Shown here: positions 50,437-64,000 of the stretch, one piece after another
Numbering within the stretch: the first letter of the stretch is position 1
Layout of the letters: each line of letters starts with the position of its first letter
Assembly (NCBI RefSeq): GCF_002078875.1
Contig: NC_034409.1
Location: 61,209,244-61,273,243, forward strand
Reading direction: 5' to 3'
Length of the DNA: 64,000 bases
Source: Numida meleagris
Lineage: Eukaryota; Chordata; Aves; Galliformes; Numididae
The notes under the pieces: model-generated
What the model saw: the letters and a program-made list of their open reading frames with translations, nothing else
What the model was told of the DNA's origin: nothing
Database searches by the model: none
Position numbers and translations under genes: made by a program

Positions 50437-53361
50437 TTGATGCACAGTTCCTATTCTAAATAGCAGGAATTATATTGCTGCTTGAAAACTGTTTTCTTGG
50501 AGTAGTTGAGGGCTCTTGTCCAACCTGAGACATCTAAAAGTCTTCAAATATGCTGTTAAAATTCTTGTCCTGACTGATGAGACCCAACTTCTTGTATGGA
50601 CCTTGGAAGTATTGTTGTGGAGGCTGCCTGTAGTCCTCAGGACTTTCTTTAAGCTCCTTTTGAGAGTATTTTCAACTCCATACTGAACTTAAACCATGTC
50701 CGAACCGTTATGGATGATATTCTACAGATATCCTTCTTTCTACCTTCTATCCGACTTCCTCGGCACATATAGAAATTGTCAAAGATTTGATAATTTAGAA
50801 CCTGCATTTTTTAACGCATGGGTTTTTTTTGCCCTCAGTATTCCCTTTGGAAGAGCCAGAGTAGGTGAAGAGGTGATTAGGATTGAATTCATGGCATCAG
50901 GCAATAAGCACTTGAGGTCATCTTTGAAAAAGGGAGCTTGCTTCTTGTTTTATGGGTTCAACCTGCTGATTATTCCTTGACTCCTGTTTACAAAGGATAA
51001 ACGTTATGTTAATAAAGTTCTATACTACGTGATGCTATCCTCTTAACCCAGAAGGAGATTCTTGCAATAAGATCATCACAGATATTGCTAAATGTTTTTT
51101 TTACTAATAAGCCGGAGTAGAATGGGATGCGATACAGTGACCAGAAGAACTCGGATTCAGTTCTCAGATGCGCTTCTGAACTTCATCTCACTCATCCCTT
51201 TACCGTGATGTGCACTGTATGTATTCAGATAATTCTAAAGCACTTCCAGGTTTGCCTGGGTAATTCCCAGCAGTACTGTATTTTACTTTGCCTGAATCTC
51301 TGGCAACTTAACATACTTAGTTTTTGGCAAAGGATATTCCAACATGCTAAAAATATATATTTGTGCTGGTATTTTCTTTGTCTTCCAGAAGCTGTTTAAA
51401 TATTAACGTCCACCTAAAGCAGCAAGTGCTCTTCACAAGCATAATGCATTCTCAATCACTCAGGCAGTGTAACTTAACACCTTTCAATTTATCATTTTAG
51501 GCCTAGGTTTAATCTTCAGGAGTGCTACCTCCATGCTAATTCAGAGCTTAGAAATCTTGCAAAAAGTTTGTACATGCTTGATGGCCTCCTGTGCGATAAC
51601 TCAATGACTCTGGGCATAGTTCTTTGCCCAGATCTGTGTATTTTAATGTAGGAATGCCATTTCTTTTTGTACTCAGTATAACCAAGAATGTGGTACTGAA
51701 ATCACCTAATCTATCTATTGATAGTAGTCTGGGCAGCAATTCTGATACGTGTATTTTCTGGACGAGGTCTTCGTGGTGGTTTTCGTCTTCTCACTTCTGC
51801 AGTGGTTGGCAGGATTCCCCCTAGTATCTTAGCAGTCAGGTTAAAACAAAGTGGGAAGGCTTTGGGGATGTGGATGCTGTGTTTTGAGCCATATTCCAGA
51901 ACAGTCGGGATCTTGTTACCTCTGTTAATAAGTGTTGTAGATAGAAACTTTTGATGGCTAGCTAGTATGCTGTTTATTTGTTTTTTAGGACAGCAGGTGT
52001 TGAAAACAGGCTTCATTAGACTCCTTGTATGAGGGAAAAGCTTAGTCCTTTCGGTTGGGCTGTCCTGGATTATTTATTTCATCTGAATGGTTTCAACCAT
52101 TCCTGACTTTGTGGTGTCAGTGTCTGAAGGCAGTGAGTTCTGATGGTAGATTTGGGGCTACCAAGAGAAAGTAAGCAACCACAAATGGAAGAGCTCATTT
52201 AAGTGATTGAGAGGTTGTTTTTTTTTAAGCACCATTTTGAATGAAAAAAAGAATAGGAATACAGATCTCCAATGTAGTTTGGATAAATTTGAAATAACTA
52301 TGTAGGGGTTCTTGGCTAAATGGAAGGTAGTACAAAGTGATACTAGCAATTAGGTACATTTTAACTGGTTTTGGCTGTTTGATACAATCTCATGATGGTT
52401 CAAGTCTGTCCAACTGGTGGTGTTACCCAGTTTTCTTGGATGTATTCTTCTCTTAGAGTACCCCTGTGACCTTTTTCTGCTTTGCTGACTCTTGCTGGCA
52501 AGTTTATGACCCCAATATGAATGTATTTTGACTGCTGTGGAAATGGCTTCTATCCTGGCAAAGATTAATGTCATACAAACAATAACCCACAAATATTTCT
52601 ATTAAAAGCTTCAGCAATCCAGGCTGATTATCTGAAGGATCTTCAAATCTGTATATGCTTATGTAATATGCATCTGTTAATGGTAATTTCTGAACCGTTA
52701 GCAGGTTTTGCTGAAATGTTGCAAAATGTTATCACGTCTGTTTTTTAAATCTGCTTCATTATCTTACTCTTACAGATATTTTCCAACATTAAACTATTTT
52801 TGGTTTCAATCTCTCTTTATTCAGCTGCTTACACTGTCCTTTCATTCAGGAAATACAAGTTGTGTATTTTAAGTTGTGTGTAAAAAGGCAAGATGATAAC
52901 TTGATGTGCGCTGTTATTCTGTGACTGCTTTGGACTCAGAGCCTTTGAGTTAAAGCTAAAGAAAAGTTATGGTAGGTAAGACTAAACTAAAATTTTAGAG
53001 TTCTTGAAAAGCAATCTATTCAGACAAGTATCTTAGAGTAAGAAATATTGTCTGAAAGGATTGAATTATTTTTATACTATCTCTGGATGTAGACCAGTGG
53101 AGATGGTATGTAGGATGTTCTTTGAGGGCATGATCTTTATTTGCATTTGCCCTGGTTTGGGGCTTAGTGAGTTGTTACGTTTGCCAGGAACAGCATGCTG
53201 AAAATGGAGAAACTGCAGAAATATGTGATACAGGAAGACTTAAAGTTCACTGTTTGCATGGTTCTTCTGTGGTTTCTGTACTTCCTTTGCATGCAGCTTG
53301 AGCTTCTTGTCTGCAGATAGGCAGCATGCATTTCAGGCTGTTTGCAAAAATGAGGGGAAAA

Positions 53362-53402
53362 AACCCAACAAACAAACAAAACCCAACAAACAAACAAAAC
53401 CC
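53362..53402. repeat. 18-bp tandem repeat (AACCCAACAAACAAACAA type)
   Basis: Two and a bit copies of an 18-bp C/A-only unit, itself built from AAAC. Located in WNK1 intron 1. Confidence 0.85.
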
Positions 53403-56400
53403 TATGTGTGGCACTCAAATTTGACTTTTGTTGCCTGTTGATGGCAGCTGAGAACCAGTACAGGTGATGGTATGATTTCTCATTATGCTCTTCTCATTAT
53501 ACAAGCCCTAACCTAAGAGGTTCAGTATTTGCTTTGGGGATCATAAAGAAAGGGGGAAAAATAGTGAAGAGGCTGTGAGTTGCTGCTGAAGGCATAAATG
53601 CTATAGTACATTAATAGGCTGCATGTGCACGGTGTATACCCAAAGATCTGCCTATAAATAACTGTCTTTAATAGTCAGATATTCCTCTAGGAAAACATGT
53701 TTTATTTTCCTGCGTTCTTCTTTTGGTTTTGTAGACTACATGCTTGGATCTTCTGAATGTTAGGTTGCTGATAAGCTGGTTCAAAAGAATCTGTAGGAAC
53801 TGTGGTAGCCCTTTCTTTTTATATGAATACCAACACAAGTGAAAACGGTAGTTGTCTCAGAATGGTGAAGCAAAGAAATGGTCCAGTTCTGAGAAGAAAA
53901 TTCAAGCAGCTTTTGATTAGGATGAGGTAAACAAAAGAAGTTTGCCTGAATACACTCTGAAAGCGTCTAGTTGTAGTTCAAACATCACCAAAGTATCTTC
54001 CCAAATTCTTCTTGTGGTAGCCTCCATTATTGACTCCATTATTACATTATTGCAAATTGCCGGTTCTTGTACTGAATTGTCTAAGTGAAGGTTTGCTTCG
54101 CTAAACTTCTGTAGTGGTTTGACCTCTGTCAAAAAACAGTTGTGGCTTCTAATGTGGCAGCTCTTAAGACAGTTCTGAATTCGGAAATTATGCTTGCATT
54201 CTGTGATTTTACTCTTGTATCTCATCCAAGAGCATATGTTGCTCAACTTCTGATCCTTAACCCTTAGCTTTTTGCAACAACCCATATGGTTCGGGTAAAC
54301 TTATAAAATTTGAAGGGGTGCAACTACTTTATGTAAAATCATTGATAATTACTAGGTAATGGCACAACTGATAGGCATGTTAACGAGGGTGTGGGTGAGT
54401 GCAGTTAGAAACTGCAGACTGTGTGTAGTGATGTTTTAAGTATGTTTTGTCACTTCAGGAGTATGAAATCTGAGGAAGTTGGCACTGGAATTTAGAATGG
54501 AAAGAATGAGTTAGTTGACAATATACACAAGTATTTTCCATTTGACTTTTCTCCTTATCTTCTCTGGCAATAATATGCACGGAAATGGCTTCTTTTTTTC
54601 TTGTTCCTGTGTGTAGGAATGGTAATTGTTCTTGCTGCTTACCTGTTCAGGAAGTATTCTTATTCCTCTCTCCTACCTCTCCACCCTCCAAACAAAACAC
54701 TGTATCAGTCATTGCCAATGACACTTTTGCTCTATTTCCTAGCTTCAGCTTTCCTGCATTGTCCTGTGATCCCTGGTCTAGCCATCTGCCAAAACATGGA
54801 TTTCTTTTTATTTCCTTTGCACTCTGGGATGAAGTAGATTTTGTACCCAGCTATGTTTGGGCTACTGCATATAAAAGAATGATGAGCAGAGTTAAAATCC
54901 GGCGCCTAAATTTCGACTACTGGAGCTGCTTTCTTCCAAAAGTAGACTTTTCCAGTTGGTAAATTAGTCTTATTCACGGAAATGTGTTTACAGTTCTCTT
55001 GGGCATTTGCCTTACACTCTTGCCTTCTCCCTTCTCAAGCCAAATCTCTTTCCAGGAAGGGGGGGAAAAAAAATCCATGGACTAGATTGAGCTTCAGCTG
55101 GATAGGGTGTCTCATTTCAGATGCACTTTCTGCTCCTTCTCAGATGACCAAAACATAAATGACAGCTGAGTTGTCTGTTTGTGTCGTGGGTCAAGGGCAG
55201 TCTAGCTCAGCAGTTTCCCTTTCCTCTTCCCCAAGTTTTGTTTGGAAGTGGCAGTTCTATATAGTCATCCTCCTGTCATGAAGACCAGATGGAAATACGT
55301 CAGTTGTTTCATGTATAAATACTCAGTCCAACAGCTGTGAGTTTAGCAGGAGTCATTGAGATCACAAGTTGGTGACCAAATTGTAAGTTTAGAGGTCTGT
55401 AAGCTTTACTGTGAATCTCATAGGAACAGTTTTAGCACTAGACTCATTAAAAGAAGAAATGAAGTTGAACTATCTAAGTGAATTTCCTTTTTCAGGAGGA
55501 GTTGAAAACTTTTTCTAGTGTTATACAAGTCCTTGTATAGTAACGGTGATTTCAGCCACTAATGCTGGATTTTGCTGGTGCAGTTCCTAAAGCAGTTAGA
55601 AGAATTTATCTGAAGTCTAAGTGTCTTCTTCCCTTTTGTACTGTTTTAGTTTAAAACATTTATCCAGCCTCTGGTCCCATGGTCTTCTGTCCATTATCCT
55701 CAGGCTGCGTTTCAATCTGGATTTCCGGCAAAAACTCAGATACCTGATGGGATCCCAGCTAACAATGAATCAAGTGTAACAAGATTAATAATAAATCTAA
55801 TGGATGCTGATAATTAAAGCAGGTTAACTTGACTTTGCAGATTGTAAAAGGTTTTTACTGCCATCCGTGTGTGAATGAACCTTGATTTATTTCAATAATA
55901 TTGAGACAGGGGAGATGGAAGTCTGCCAATGGCCATTGGCTATGTGGTTGCAAATTGCAATGTGTTGCATGGGCTACTGAGCATAATGTGAAACAAAGTG
56001 CCATGAAAAAAAAAACTTGAGTGCTAAGTACATGGCTGAAAAAGCACTTTAATGGGAGAATAGGCATGGTCATTAACTTAAAATAGCTTCTCTGCAGCAA
56101 ATTTCTGTAAATCGAGATTGTAGCTCTTGACTAGTGAAGACTGCAGTGTATATGAATGAAACTGAATTAGAAATAAAACAAAACCTTGCAATAACTACAG
56201 GTTTATACTAAGAAACATGGAAATCAACCATGTATTAGTTGAACTACTTGTAGCTCAAGCCTTCAGAGGAGTTGCTCATTGCTTTAAAAAGCTTTCAATT
56301 TCAAAGAGGTACATAAGGAATTCTGAAATTTCTATGGTTAATGCTTTTTTATAAAATGAAATAAGTGTCAGTGACCATGCTGATAGCTCCTAGTGTTTCT

Positions 56401-59400
56401 TTGCAGGCCTCAAAAACAAACGAAAAACACAACGGCAAATGACAACAGTACTCCAAGACAACCCCAACCAAACAAAACCAATCCAAAACATTGTCTGGTT
56501 GAGTTGCTTTGTCCACATAGTTCTCTCTTGCATGCACGCTGTCTTGTCAGAAGCAGTTTTCTGATGGCTTGTAGAACTCACTAATGCAATGTCTGTGTGA
56601 TAGGAGCTCTTGCAGGCCAGTAGGAAACATCATTTGCATCTTTAAAGGTTTGGGGGATCTAACAGAGCTTGAGAGACCGAAGCTATTCTACACTCCTTTA
56701 ATGAGAATTTTTTGGCCTTTGAACTTCAAGTGTTCATCAGCGAAAACTTGTGTTATTGAGTCTGAATGATGGAAACAGTGTGTTTCTTGCAGTCATGCTG
56801 ATAGCATTTATGGATATACTAAAAGGTGGTTATATTTAAAGAAGTTTGCAACTTCCAATAAGCTTCGTAATCATGAATGGACTTCATGCTGTTTTCTGCT
56901 TTTGTATAAATTGATAATTTGTCTGGGATAAGGTATTCTGATAAATGTCTGTCTTTTTAGCCCTATAGCAGCATATGATCTTTTGCTTTGGTGTCAAAGA
57001 ACAAGAAACCCTTTGACTCAAACCTCATCTGAGCAGCCATCTTCTAGTTTAGTGCCAGATTTAAAGTTTGAGCATCTGGGAACCATCAGTGCATGCTATG
57101 GAGATAGCAAGGGTAGCTGTTAGCCTGTCTGGCTTTTCTGGCTTTTAAACAGAGGCTGCAAAAGAGAAGTAGTTTGGGGAATTTAATTTTTAAATGGAGT
57201 GACATGAAGAGACTATGCATACTTGTGCAGCCCCTCTGGATGTTGCTGGCAAAACTCCCATCACAGTGATTTAGTGTTTGAATATTCAGAGCAAGATTTG
57301 GTGACAGTTCTTAAAACGGTAACTGAAAGAATTAGTAAGCTGTGTATAATTGAAATTCTTTGTATTACCAACCATCAGCTTGCATAGAGTGCAAATCAAT
57401 ACTTACTTTGCTGCTTCTAAAAATACAAGACTGTTGAATTGTCTTTGTGTTTACGATGGGCTGGATTCCTCCAGTAAAGCCTCTGATCTTAGTCTAGGGA
57501 CCACGCGTATCTCATTGCAGATGAGCCCTATCCTTGTCAATCATTTGAAATACTCTTGAAATACTTTCTAATGCTCTAAAACTGTTCGGTTTTAACCCAG
57601 GCTGTAGTGAAATGAAGAGTCTCTGTGTGAGAGCTCAGAACTGAGAAATCAGTTGCATATACTTGCTGTAATATTCTGTTAGTGCAGTGCGTGTGATGCA
57701 TGTGCTTAACATGGATGTCAATCAGGTCTTTTTTCCTCTAACAGCATGAATACAGCTCACTCATCCAGTGTTAGAAACTACTTCTTGAACTCTGTGGTTA
57801 CTGCACTTTTCAGACTGCAAAAAGCAGTCAAGCAGATTTGGGAAGTAAGCTCTGTAGCATAAATGCGTATCACTTTCCCGGAGTTTGGCTTTGAAATGGT
57901 TTGTAATTTTGCAAGCTGACTTTGGAAGAAACATGTTGCTAATGCTTTATATTTACGTAATGGTCATCAGCTGTTCAATTTTTTTTACCGGCTCATGTGG
58001 GACTAATACACTAGGTAGCATCACTAAAGTAAGATCACGCTTCCAGTTGCCCAACTGGCACACCTTAACCACTTGGGCTGTGAATTTTCAAGCTGAGTGT
58101 CTGTTTCAAGCTTAGTTGTTTTAAGAAGCTTTAGCCAAGGTGGTGCAGGTACTGCTGTGTTACATCGATTGCCTTCTTAAGCTTTGGTAGTTCAGAACTG
58201 TTGAGCGGAGACCTAAAAGCAGTGCTGAGACATGTGAGATGCCTTTGTGCTGTGGAAGTATTTCTGAGTAAATATTCTTGAGATAAAAGTTTCAAAATAG
58301 GTGGCATTTTTGGGTATGAGTCTTGAACCTCTATCATTCTTCAAACTTTGAAGCCTCAATCCATGTCTGCGGGGGGTACGTGTTAGTGTCCATATGATGC
58401 CTCTGAAAGAGTTTCACTTACATAATGTGCAGTGACTTTGTAAAACAGAATTATTTTTGTATAGCGTGTGCAAGTCAAACTCTCAGTATGGGAAATGCAG
58501 TGTAGAGGTCTGTAGAACATAATTCAGTTCCTGTGTTTGTATTGCAGATGTTTAAGCTATTAAACTTCGATATCCTCAGAAAAGGCATTCTCCATCAGTA
58601 CATAAGTTTCTCTGAGGAATAAGGACTGAAGTTTTCAAGCAGAAAATCTTTTAAGGAACAGCAGCCTCTATTTCTGCAGAAGCAGCAGTCTTTGCAGCTA
58701 TTAACCTTAGTGTTCAAATAATAGAGACCTAGCTTTGGTTCTGGTACATTGTAGAAGATCTGATGCAGACATCTGTGACAAGATACTATTCAAGTAGGTT
58801 TAATTATAGCAAATTCAAATCTTGCCAAGTCATTTTCTTACTAGTTTGAAAGCAAATGCTCAAAATCCATCTGCTTTCCCACAAGCTTGAGAGAATGATG
58901 TTATTGGATAAGATGGAATATATATTTTTAAAATAAATTTGATAATTAGAATCTTTATCCTTTTCAATCTAATGTATTTGTAAAATTAGCAAGTTCGTAT
59001 GTTTGCAGTTGGACCTTTTAAATACCTTTTGGATCTTTCACATCAAACTGAAATAGATAATTCAGGTTTTAATTGAAATAGGGCTACTAGCAAGCAGTGC
59101 TTCTGTACAGGCTGTGGGTTTGTAGAGATCTTCTCATTTCTGTGTAGTGATAGCCATTGTGATTGCGCAGAGGAAAAATAGTCCAAAAGAAATGTATGTA
59201 GATGAGACGAGTGCAAGAAATGTAAACAGTCTAAACATAGCCATAATCAGAGTAGAACTTGACTGCTTTTAGTTTTGTTCTAGTGTTTAGAATCTAGCAC
59301 GCTGTATAGAAATTCCTTTTTAATTAGCTCAGAGTCAGATCTGTGCTATGTCTAATGCTGTTTGACTGTCTTGGGAAGTGGATTCTGAAAGGTGCTTGGA

Positions 59401-62400
59401 AAGGAAGGGTTGGCAGGAGTTTACGGTAGGAAAACAAAGTTGTTATCCCTTGAATTAGCTGCAAAGTGGTCCCTTCCATCTCTTACATAATTCTGGGTGT
59501 TTGCAGATGTAGTCTCTTCTGCTTTCTTCAGGTTCCATCATGTTCTTACAATGCCATCTCGTTCCACTGTCTGGTTTTGGCAAGAACATGAATTTTGGAG
59601 AAAAGCATCCTATTTTTACAAAGCTGCTCACTGCCAGTAAGTTTCTTGGGAAGTCCTTATTTAGGTATGTGTTGTGAAATCAGTTGAGATAAGAAGAATC
59701 CGTAGTGGCACAAATTTCAGTTTCTAGCTTGCAGCCTTATGTGTGTGACAAACTCTGAAATGGAGTCGCTCGGACTGAGTCAGCAATTCAGTATGTTGAA
59801 AGTGCTCAGGCTGTCTCGGTTTGGTTTGCGTACTGCACGTTGATTTGCTCTGCAGATGGAGATCCGAACCGATTGGTTATGCAGGCCTTCAGCTGAAGAT
59901 GGGGGTTGACTGGGTCTGTCTGAGAAAGCGTGCTTGGAAATGGCAAGCTGCGAGAAAATTTTAGATTCAACATGTGTTGGAAGCATAGAAGAGATTAAAA
60001 TAGCATCAAAAAGCGAGCAGCCTCTGCAGCTAAAGTGCTCAGGGCGAGAGCAAGCAGGGGTGGAACTGCAGTTCTTTGTTTGCAATGCAGTCTGGATTTT
60101 ATTACTTGCAAAGTGAAATCACAAGGGGCAATGTCTGTTTCTGGTGGACAGATATGTTGCAACTAATTTGGAAGAAGCCTGATCATTAATTTTTCAGCCT
60201 GCTAACAGCTTTGAAGGTAGGACTGTAACTCTTGAGGCTGTGATTAATCTGCCCTGCTCCTGCTTATTGGGCAGCCTCTTGGTCTAGTTCCTCTTTCACA
60301 ATTACCAGCTGTTAAGTATTGATGCTGGTGCAGTTACCATAAATTTAGAGTTGTAACACTTGCTACTCTGTACTCTAATATTGTTGTTGAAGTCTATTTC
60401 CAATTTTAGAGGTGCTGCAGCAGCAGGTGCTTATGCTAGGCCCTGGTGTTTTGTTAATCAGAGAAAACTAGAAGCAAATAAAGTACTTATCCTTCCTATG
60501 TTCCCCTTGTGTAAGAATTCAGTTTTGTGGCCCGAGCTAAGAAAAAGGTGGTCAGGCTACCTCCTGCTTTGTTAGAAGAAATGGGTATCACAGATTCTGT
60601 GGAACAGTGTGGTGCTCCTCCCCTTTGTTGTGGGCACTTAAAGGGTTGTTCCTAGTCCTCCCCGAAGAGAGCAGTCACGGGTGGCAGCTAGTTTCCTGCT
60701 TTTTCTGAGGCTGCCCATAAGCAAGTCTAAAGATGTAGAAATGCTAAGAGGATTTCTGGAGTGATCTCCAGCTTGCTTTTCTTCTTACAGATCAACAGTC
60801 CAGCTTTCTTCAGGGCATCTCCTTGACTTTCTTCTTTTAATCGTTATGAAGTGTTACCTAGGGCACTGAAACTTGAAGTTCCAAACATAAGAATGCTATG
60901 GTGGTAATGAGACAACTCTCTTAAGAATTTTCTGGTGTTTTGAGGAGGTAAAATTATAATGCCACTTCCACCTTCTGCTCCCTGAAGCAGAAGTGGTTTG
61001 AGAATTGGATTCCCAAGGGACTGTTTCCTGTAGCTGGCCATTGGAAGCATGGAGGTCTCAGTTTAGGTCCGAGCCATCCCGTGGAAACGTTGTTGTATAT
61101 TGAAGTGATATCTTGCGGAATGAAAACACAAAGTCACCTGATGCTGCTCCAGAAAGAATCGATGAGGTTCTCCTCAGCATCTCTAAGTGTTAAGCATTCA
61201 AACGCTGGGAATTTTGATGAGAAAGTTCATCCTGGCATTCAGGTTATTTCTTGTGTTAATTAAGGAAATTGCAGGAGTAGCAACAGGGGATAGGCAAAGA
61301 AAACAGATTCCAAGGTGCTTCCAGATGGTTGCTTACATGGAGATGTCGTGTTTTCACGTGCATCTTGTTGCCCGGTAGTAGGACACTAGGCTCTTATTCT
61401 GGAAATTAAAATTTCTGCTGTATTAGATACTCATCCTGAGATCCATCTGGGTCCTGCTTCTACCTGTAGGAAAAATGGTTTTGTGGAGCCTTAGTTGTCA
61501 CAAAAGTTGGGAAAGATAATTTCTTTCTAGCAAGAGTAAGTCTGTGTACTTGTTAAAGGAATAACTGGTGGATTTGAGACTAAAATCTCTGAATGTCTGC
61601 TATCTTTATGATATGTTTTAGCTTAATTCAAATTGCTTTTCTGGGATGTTGTTTGTGGCGGTGTAATAGGGGAAGGAATTCAATTTAAACAGAAATTTGG
61701 GATGAATCAAATCCTCTTGCCCTCTCTTACCACCAGTGGTATTGCCACTGAAGCAATGGATGCTGTACTGGAACGCTTGTGCAGCTTTTCTGACAAACCA
61801 CTTCGGTTTGAATTCCTGCTTCTGTGGCTTCTTATGTGCAGGTTTGCTGAATGCAGGAATGTCTTTTTGACAGAACTATGACTGAGAATGTTTTAAGATA
61901 ACTTTTTGACTAAGGAACCTTCTTCAGTGTTAAATGTGGTTAGTAATTAATGTTGGTGTATGACGTACAGAAATCAAGTATTGGAATATCTGCTATTTCG
62001 CTTCATCTTTGTGAATCGTAGAGGAGCATGGAGAGAGGTGTAACAATGAAGGATGTCTCACGGAGTTTTCTAGTGATTACGTAAGGATTTTCTGTTGTCT
62101 GCCAGTACTTGGCCTACACTTTGTGCGTCATAACTGACAGTAATCCACAATTCTGTGAAGTAAATGAAGGATGTTTTTTGGATGTGTGTGCGGAAGCAGG
62201 AGCAAAGCTAGGAGAGCTGTAATTAGGGAGCATATGCAATATGTGCTCCTATCTTGTATATCAGCTTGAAGCTAATGTGTATTGTAGAACAATGCGAGTT
62301 AATTTTACAAGTGGAAGATCATAGGTAATCTTGTAGGGAATGTTGCCTGAATAGTTGAGCCAGTTTGTTACCTACAGTTGTTGTGCTGGAATTTTTGTAA

Positions 62401-64000
62401 GGGAACTCTCCAGTGGCACGGGAGCATTAAGTTTGCGTTTATTTCTGTCTTTGCTGATTTTTTGTAGTTTTGAGCATTGCTAATAAATCCTGGGAGCCAT
62501 CTTTATACTTCTGCATGATTTCCAAGCAGCATACTAGTGAGACTCGTCAACATAGAGAAAAGTGGATATAGACAACTCCTCCCTGCGTCCAGTAGTTCTG
62601 TGAAATATTTTAGGATGAAGAATTACAAGACACTTCTGATTCTGTGAATAGATTTGTCTGTATCAGAACTAGTGAAGGGTTCACCCTGGTGTTCTCGGCA
62701 TGTACCTACTCATAAAGGACTATTAAGTCCTACAGAAATCTATGTAATAAAAATAGAGCTACAGTTCCTCTTTTGGTGTATAAGGTAAAGAGAATGGATT
62801 GTGGAAGAGGCCTTTTTATTGCAGTATTGGCACTCTGTAAATAGAAAATTAGATTTTCATTGTAAAATTAAACTGAGATGTTTGAATATACCTTCCCTCT
62901 CGCTAACAAAGCAATCAGTTCAGTGCAAAATGAGAATTGACATGAGCTCCTGAAGTTTTAATGAGGCATCTGAACCGAGTGACAAGGTGATGCAGCTGGC
63001 TAATAGCTCATGGAGAATTCTGTTCAGCTAGCACTCCAACTCAGTGATAAGCCCTGTGTATTAAGCGTAAGCCTTACTGTGAATTGGTATCAGATAGCAA
63101 ACTTACCCGTTTATCTTCCATGGATCAAATAGAAATTTTGAAGTGAAGAGAGTTCTCATTCTGAGTACTGATTATTTTGGCGTAGGACAGCATTTTGATT
63201 ACTCTCCCTTATGTTCATCCTTTAAGGCTGAACAAATTGCCTAAAACCTTCAGCAATTTTTTTCCAGACTTCTGTGTAAGGAAACACAAATGCTGCCTAG
63301 AGAAACCCTAGAATAGAAATGACTGAAGCTCAAACAGTTGCTTGCCATTCTTAGACCAGATTTTCAAGGACCTAAGAGATACCAGAGAAGGTCATGCCTA
63401 AGTCATAGGTTTCATATCTACTGTTTAGCATTTTTCTCTCCTATTGGTTGTAGAGAGAGCAAAAGAAAAATATGTAACTGACTTAGACAGTTTGAAAGGT
63501 TTGAAATGTTCATAAATTTCTGAAGCTACTGTATAGCTTTCATAGCTCTACTCTAAAGAGTGCAAGTGAAATATTTGAGATTTCCTGAAGGAAATTGTGG
63601 GATTAGGCAGTGTACTGATTAGTTGTAGCATTGTTTTCTGCAGAAGTAGAATTTGGTTCTCTTGGGTCAGTTCTTCTTGCTTTGTGTTAAGCATTTGTGC
63701 TGACACGGTGAAATGGGGAGAGAAATAGCATTAAATGAGTATTAACACATTTATTCACACACAGCCCAGCTCTGGAACAAGCTCACAGGTGGTATGGTTT
63801 TGATATACTTTTTTATTTTATTTTTCATGGGAAAAGCTTGGTGCTTCACTGCTTTGATATGTCGTGCCCATGCTTTTTGAAATGAAGTGGAAAGCTAAGA
63901 AATCAGACAGCGTGAGTATCTTGGAAGCTTGTCAGCCAGACTGTTGTAGCCCTTCTGGGAGTGGTGTAGGTTCTCTTCTCTGCCATTATCTTTCCTAGGC

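Larger units (their letters stand above)
43704..64000 (+). other. WNK1: WNK1 intron 1 (5' part, continues beyond window)
   Basis: No acceptor followed by the kinase exon 2 sequence (beginning D-R-K-L-T-K-S-E-R) was found in any frame, so the intron extends past the right edge. The human intron 1 is also very long, and large deletions within it cause familial hyperkalaemic hypertension (PHA2C) by raising WNK1 expression, so regulatory elements are plausible. I found no recognisable CR1 copy in these 20 kb. Listed contents are short tandem repeats and palindromes; the rest shows no identifiable element. Confidence 0.85.

Noticed and set aside
51711..52016. Overlapping open frames on both strands with an Arg/Pro-rich minus-strand segment, considered as a processed pseudogene
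   Set aside because: No parent protein recognised, no poly-A tail and no target-site duplication visible.
55645..55760. Possible alternative exon in WNK1 intron 1 after a good polypyrimidine tract and AG near 55645
   Set aside because: The open frame after the acceptor closes quickly and no good donor follows. The peptide does not match any part of the WNK kinase domain.
1..64000. CRISPR arrays, operons, phage or toxin-antitoxin systems
   Set aside because: The window is vertebrate nuclear DNA. No regularly spaced repeats or prokaryotic gene organisation are present.

Overview
This is a stretch of vertebrate nuclear DNA, almost certainly from a bird and probably a galliform such as chicken. 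It is AT-rich, has long introns and intergenic space, and almost all of its recognisable interspersed repeats are CR1 LINE 3' ends carrying the typical terminal 'ATTCTATGATT'-type repeats, which are the dominant avian repeat. I see no bacterial, phage or CRISPR-like content and no RNA gene.

Two gene 5' ends are supported, and they diverge from each other. On the minus strand, a short first coding exon at 14795-14827 encodes MASEGESINLQ followed by a consensus GTGAGT donor. I assign it to NINJ2 (ninjurin-2), whose human protein begins MESARENIDLQ. Its GC-rich promoter and leader lie at about 14830-15250. The rest of NINJ2 must lie left of the window, so bases 1-14794 are its first intron. On the plus strand, a strong CpG island (about 41760-43640) holds the promoter, a long GC-rich leader with several upstream ORFs, and the first coding exon (42930-43703, 258 codons) of WNK1. 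WNK1 is the 'with no lysine' Ser/Thr kinase that controls cation-chloride cotransport through SPAK/OSR1. Everything from 43704 to the right edge is WNK1 intron 1. The divergent NINJ2-WNK1 order matches the human 12p13 neighbourhood.

Layout: 1-14794 NINJ2 intron 1 with CR1 fragments; 14795-15250 NINJ2 exon 1 and promoter; 15250-41760 about 26 kb of intergenic DNA with CR1 copies, an LTR-like fragment and simple repeats but no supportable gene; 41760-43703 WNK1 CpG-island promoter and exon 1; 43704-64000 WNK1 intron 1, with no recognisable CR1 but a few notable palindromes.

The two genes are not known to act in one pathway; they are syntenic neighbours. I find no convincing previously undescribed system. 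The best leads are the tiny NINJ2 exon with an in-frame upstream ATG, the WNK1 leader uORF set (one with a perfect Kozak context, one overlapping the main start in another frame), and several long perfect or near-perfect palindromes.
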